A stretch of 9,827 nt of DNA from Paenarthrobacter nitroguajacolicus JCM 14115 (GTDB lineage: Bacteria; Actinomycetota; Actinomycetes; Actinomycetales; Micrococcaceae): the NCBI GenBank assembly GCA_001313365.1, contig BBFS01000134.1:1-9827 (forward strand), read 5' to 3'. Shown piece after piece: positions 8,731 to 9,827 of the stretch. Position 1 is the first letter of the stretch. Each line of letters starts with the position of its first letter. Under the pieces are notes generated by a model, which made no database searches, had not been told where the DNA came from, and worked only from the letters and a program-made list of their open reading frames with translations. Both the position numbers and the translations under genes were made by a program.

Positions 8731-8818
8731 GGCAGTGTCATGACCACTCCCCGCTTCAACGGGTCGGGATGCGACTGAGAGCTTCACCACAAAACCATGG
8801 CCAGTCTCCTGCTGGGTC

Positions 8819-8824
8819 TAAGCT
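8819..8824 (+). promoter_or_regulatory. Possible -10 element for a leaderless lipB message
   Basis: TAAGCT lies seven bases before the lipB ATG at 8832, and no Shine-Dalgarno sequence is seen between. The same hexamer and nearly the same spacing (TAAGCTTG) occur before the small membrane protein at 1020. No clear -35 is present, so support is weak. Confidence 0.3.
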
Positions 8825-8831
8825 TGAACCC

Positions 8832-9500
8832 ATGACTCTTGAGTTTTCACAACTGGGTCTTGCCCCCGAATTTCGTAGATTACATGCAGGGCTGGGACCT
8901 GCAGCGCGAAATCCACAACAAAGTTGTTGCGGGCGAGAAGAACAGCACCGTCTTGGTCCTTGAGCACGCCGCCGTCTACACGGCCGGCAAACTCACGGAG
9001 GACCACGAGCGACCCTTTGACGGCACTCCCGTTGTTCCCGTGGACCGCGGCGGGAAACTGACGTGGCATGGCCCAGGGCAGCTCATCGCCTATCCGATCC
9101 TCAAACTCAAGAACCGTGCCGGTATCCGCGACTACGTGGAACGGCTTGAGGCCATCATGATCGCCGTCATGCAGGACTACGGCATCAATGCCGTCACCGT
9201 GAAGGGCCGGGCCGGAGTCTGGATCCTTGCCGATGACAAAGGACCCGACCGTAAGATTGCCGCGATCGGCATTCGTGTCCTCGACGGCGTAACCATGCAC
9301 GGCGTGGCCATCAACTGCAGCAATGACCTCGCACCCTATGCGCAGATCATCGCCTGTGGCATCACCGACGCAGCGTCACCACCATGACGCTGGAAACCGG
9401 CCGGACCATCAACCCTGCCGACATCGTTGACCGCTTCGTTGAAGAATTCAGCAAGCACGAAGAAGCACTCGTTTCCACACCCGAAGGAGCACTCCAGTGA
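8832..9500 (+). CDS. lipB: Octanoyl-[acyl carrier protein]:protein N-octanoyltransferase; two frame breaks
   Basis: LipB transfers octanoate from acyl carrier protein to the lipoyl-domain lysine of E2 and GcvH-type proteins, the first step of lipoate biosynthesis. About 222 residues after repair. The conserved blocks are [14 protein letters not shown] (70-83), Lys141 in RKIAAIG and Cys162 in GVAINCSND, the Lys/Cys pair that carries out acyl transfer in this family. The start at 8832 gives [14 protein letters not shown]; the frame breaks at 8871-8873, where three T are present and two restore [12 protein letters not shown] second break lies near 9372, where one A is missing; repair gives [19 protein letters not shown] and the true end at TGA 9498-9500 instead of a premature stop at 9387. 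It overlaps lipA by GTGA, so the two are translationally coupled. Confidence 0.95.
9484..9489 (+). promoter_or_regulatory. Ribosome binding site of lipA inside the end of lipB
   Basis: GAAGGAG-type sequence (AAGGAG, 9484-9489) lies seven bases before the GTG at 9497. It decides the lipA start and shows that lipA is translated from the lipB message. Confidence 0.75.
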
Positions 9501-9827
9501 CCTTGGCACCTGAAGGCCGTAAGTTGCTGCGCGTTGAGCAGCGTAACTCGGCGGTCCCGGTTGAACGTAAGCCTGAGTGGATCAAGGCCAAGGTCCAGAT
9601 GGGGGGGCCGGAGTTCGTCCAGCTCAAGAACCTGGTGAAGAAGGAAGGCCTGCACACGGTGTGTGAAGAGGCCGGTTGCCCGAACATTTTTGAGTGCTGG
9701 GAAGATAAGGAAGCGACGTTCCTGATCGGCGGGTCCGAGTGCACCCGGCGCTGTGATTTCTGCCAGATCGATACCGGCAAACCCTCCCCCGGTGGACATG
9801 TTCGAACCCACCAAGGTGGCCCGGAGT
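9497..9827 (+). CDS. lipA: Lipoyl synthase, N-terminal part; one frameshift
   Basis: Radical SAM enzyme that inserts two sulfur atoms into the octanoyl chain on E2 and related proteins. Both cluster motifs are visible: the auxiliary-cluster CxxxxCxxxxxC ([12 protein letters not shown]) and the radical SAM CxxxCxxC (CTRRCDFC). The start is the GTG at 9497, overlapping the lipB stop, with AAGGAG upstream. The G run beginning at 9600/9601 has seven bases and reads MGGPEF; LipA proteins read MGPEF, so three bases are probably extra. At 9786-9790 five C are present and four are needed to continue [16 protein letters not shown]. The gene runs off the window. Confidence 0.95.
   Translation, partial: MTLAPEGRKLLRVEQRNSAVPVERKPEWIKAKVQMGGPEFVQLKNLVKKEGLHTVCEEAGCPNIFECWEDKEATFLIGGSECTRRCDFCQIDTGKPSPGGHVRTHQGGPE

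Larger units (their letters stand above)
129..9790. other. Recurrent length-altered homopolymer runs across all genes
   Basis: By eye, about 21 G/C runs of seven, two of eight (5105-5112, 8318-8325) and none of six occur in the window. At about 20 of them a protein motif or frame indicates an original length of four or five. Most runs of five in coding DNA are frame-breaking fours (1193, 1614, 2702, 2776, 4206, 6440, 7116, 9786). Many runs of four are untouched, for example 373-377, 639-642 and 6544-6547. Read as consensus errors, they are the reason most genes here look fragmented. Confidence 0.8.

Noticed and set aside
129..9790. C/G tracts as phase-variation switches or programmed frameshift sites
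   Set aside because: They occur in all genes, including housekeeping lipB, lipA and E2, and padding also hits conserved motifs and a terminator arm. Contingency loci are limited to a few surface or modification genes.
1..9827. tRNA, rRNA, CRISPR, insertion sequence or riboswitch
   Set aside because: No cloverleaf-like segment, spaced repeat array, transposase motif or terminal inverted repeat was seen in either strand; intergenic gaps are all shorter than about 160 bases.

Overview
The window is high-GC actinobacterial DNA, most like a Micrococcaceae member (Arthrobacter or Paenarthrobacter type), judged from protein character, codon use and gene order. No RNA gene, mobile element or CRISPR array is visible. 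The backbone is the lipoate block known from actinobacteria: a 2-oxo acid dehydrogenase E2 gene (3' part), a TIGR01777-family NAD(P)-binding protein, lipB and lipA (5' part). In Mycobacterium tuberculosis the matching order is Rv2215 (dlaT), Rv2216, lipB, lipA. E2 carries the lipoyl cofactor, LipB transfers octanoyl groups to such domains, and LipA inserts the sulfurs.

Layout: E2 (2-872, +) ends at a perfect hairpin terminator. A small membrane protein (1032-1386, +) converges on a VOC/glyoxalase-fold gene (1400-1794, -). An osmC-type peroxidase (1930-2364, +) diverges from the VOC gene and has its own terminator. A very large tricorn-protease homologue (2443-5991, -) follows. The TIGR01777 gene (6077-6977, +) is divergent from it. 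A membrane-anchored Ser/Thr protein kinase with an unusual catalytic loop (about 7004-8683, -) comes next, then lipB (8832-9500, +), overlapping by its stop with lipA (9497 to the window end, +).

The most striking property is textual. Almost every gene is broken or padded at short homopolymers, mainly G/C runs. By eye I count about 21 G/C runs of seven and two of eight, but none of six. Where a conserved motif or reading frame gives the expected length, most of these should be 4 or 5. Runs of five are frequently frame-breaking fours. There are also a few single-base losses in short runs. Since the E2, lipB and lipA genes are all hit, and the two arms of a terminator stem disagree in run length, I read this as consensus error in the assembly and not gene decay. 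Gene boundaries below are therefore given for the repaired genes, and each break is listed. Residue numbers are for the reconstructed proteins and are approximate.

I found no convincing new biological system. The items most worth following up are the kinase with an HGD/SPGN catalytic loop placed inside the lipoylation block, a 76-residue low-complexity insert in the tricorn propeller, and several possible leaderless starts.
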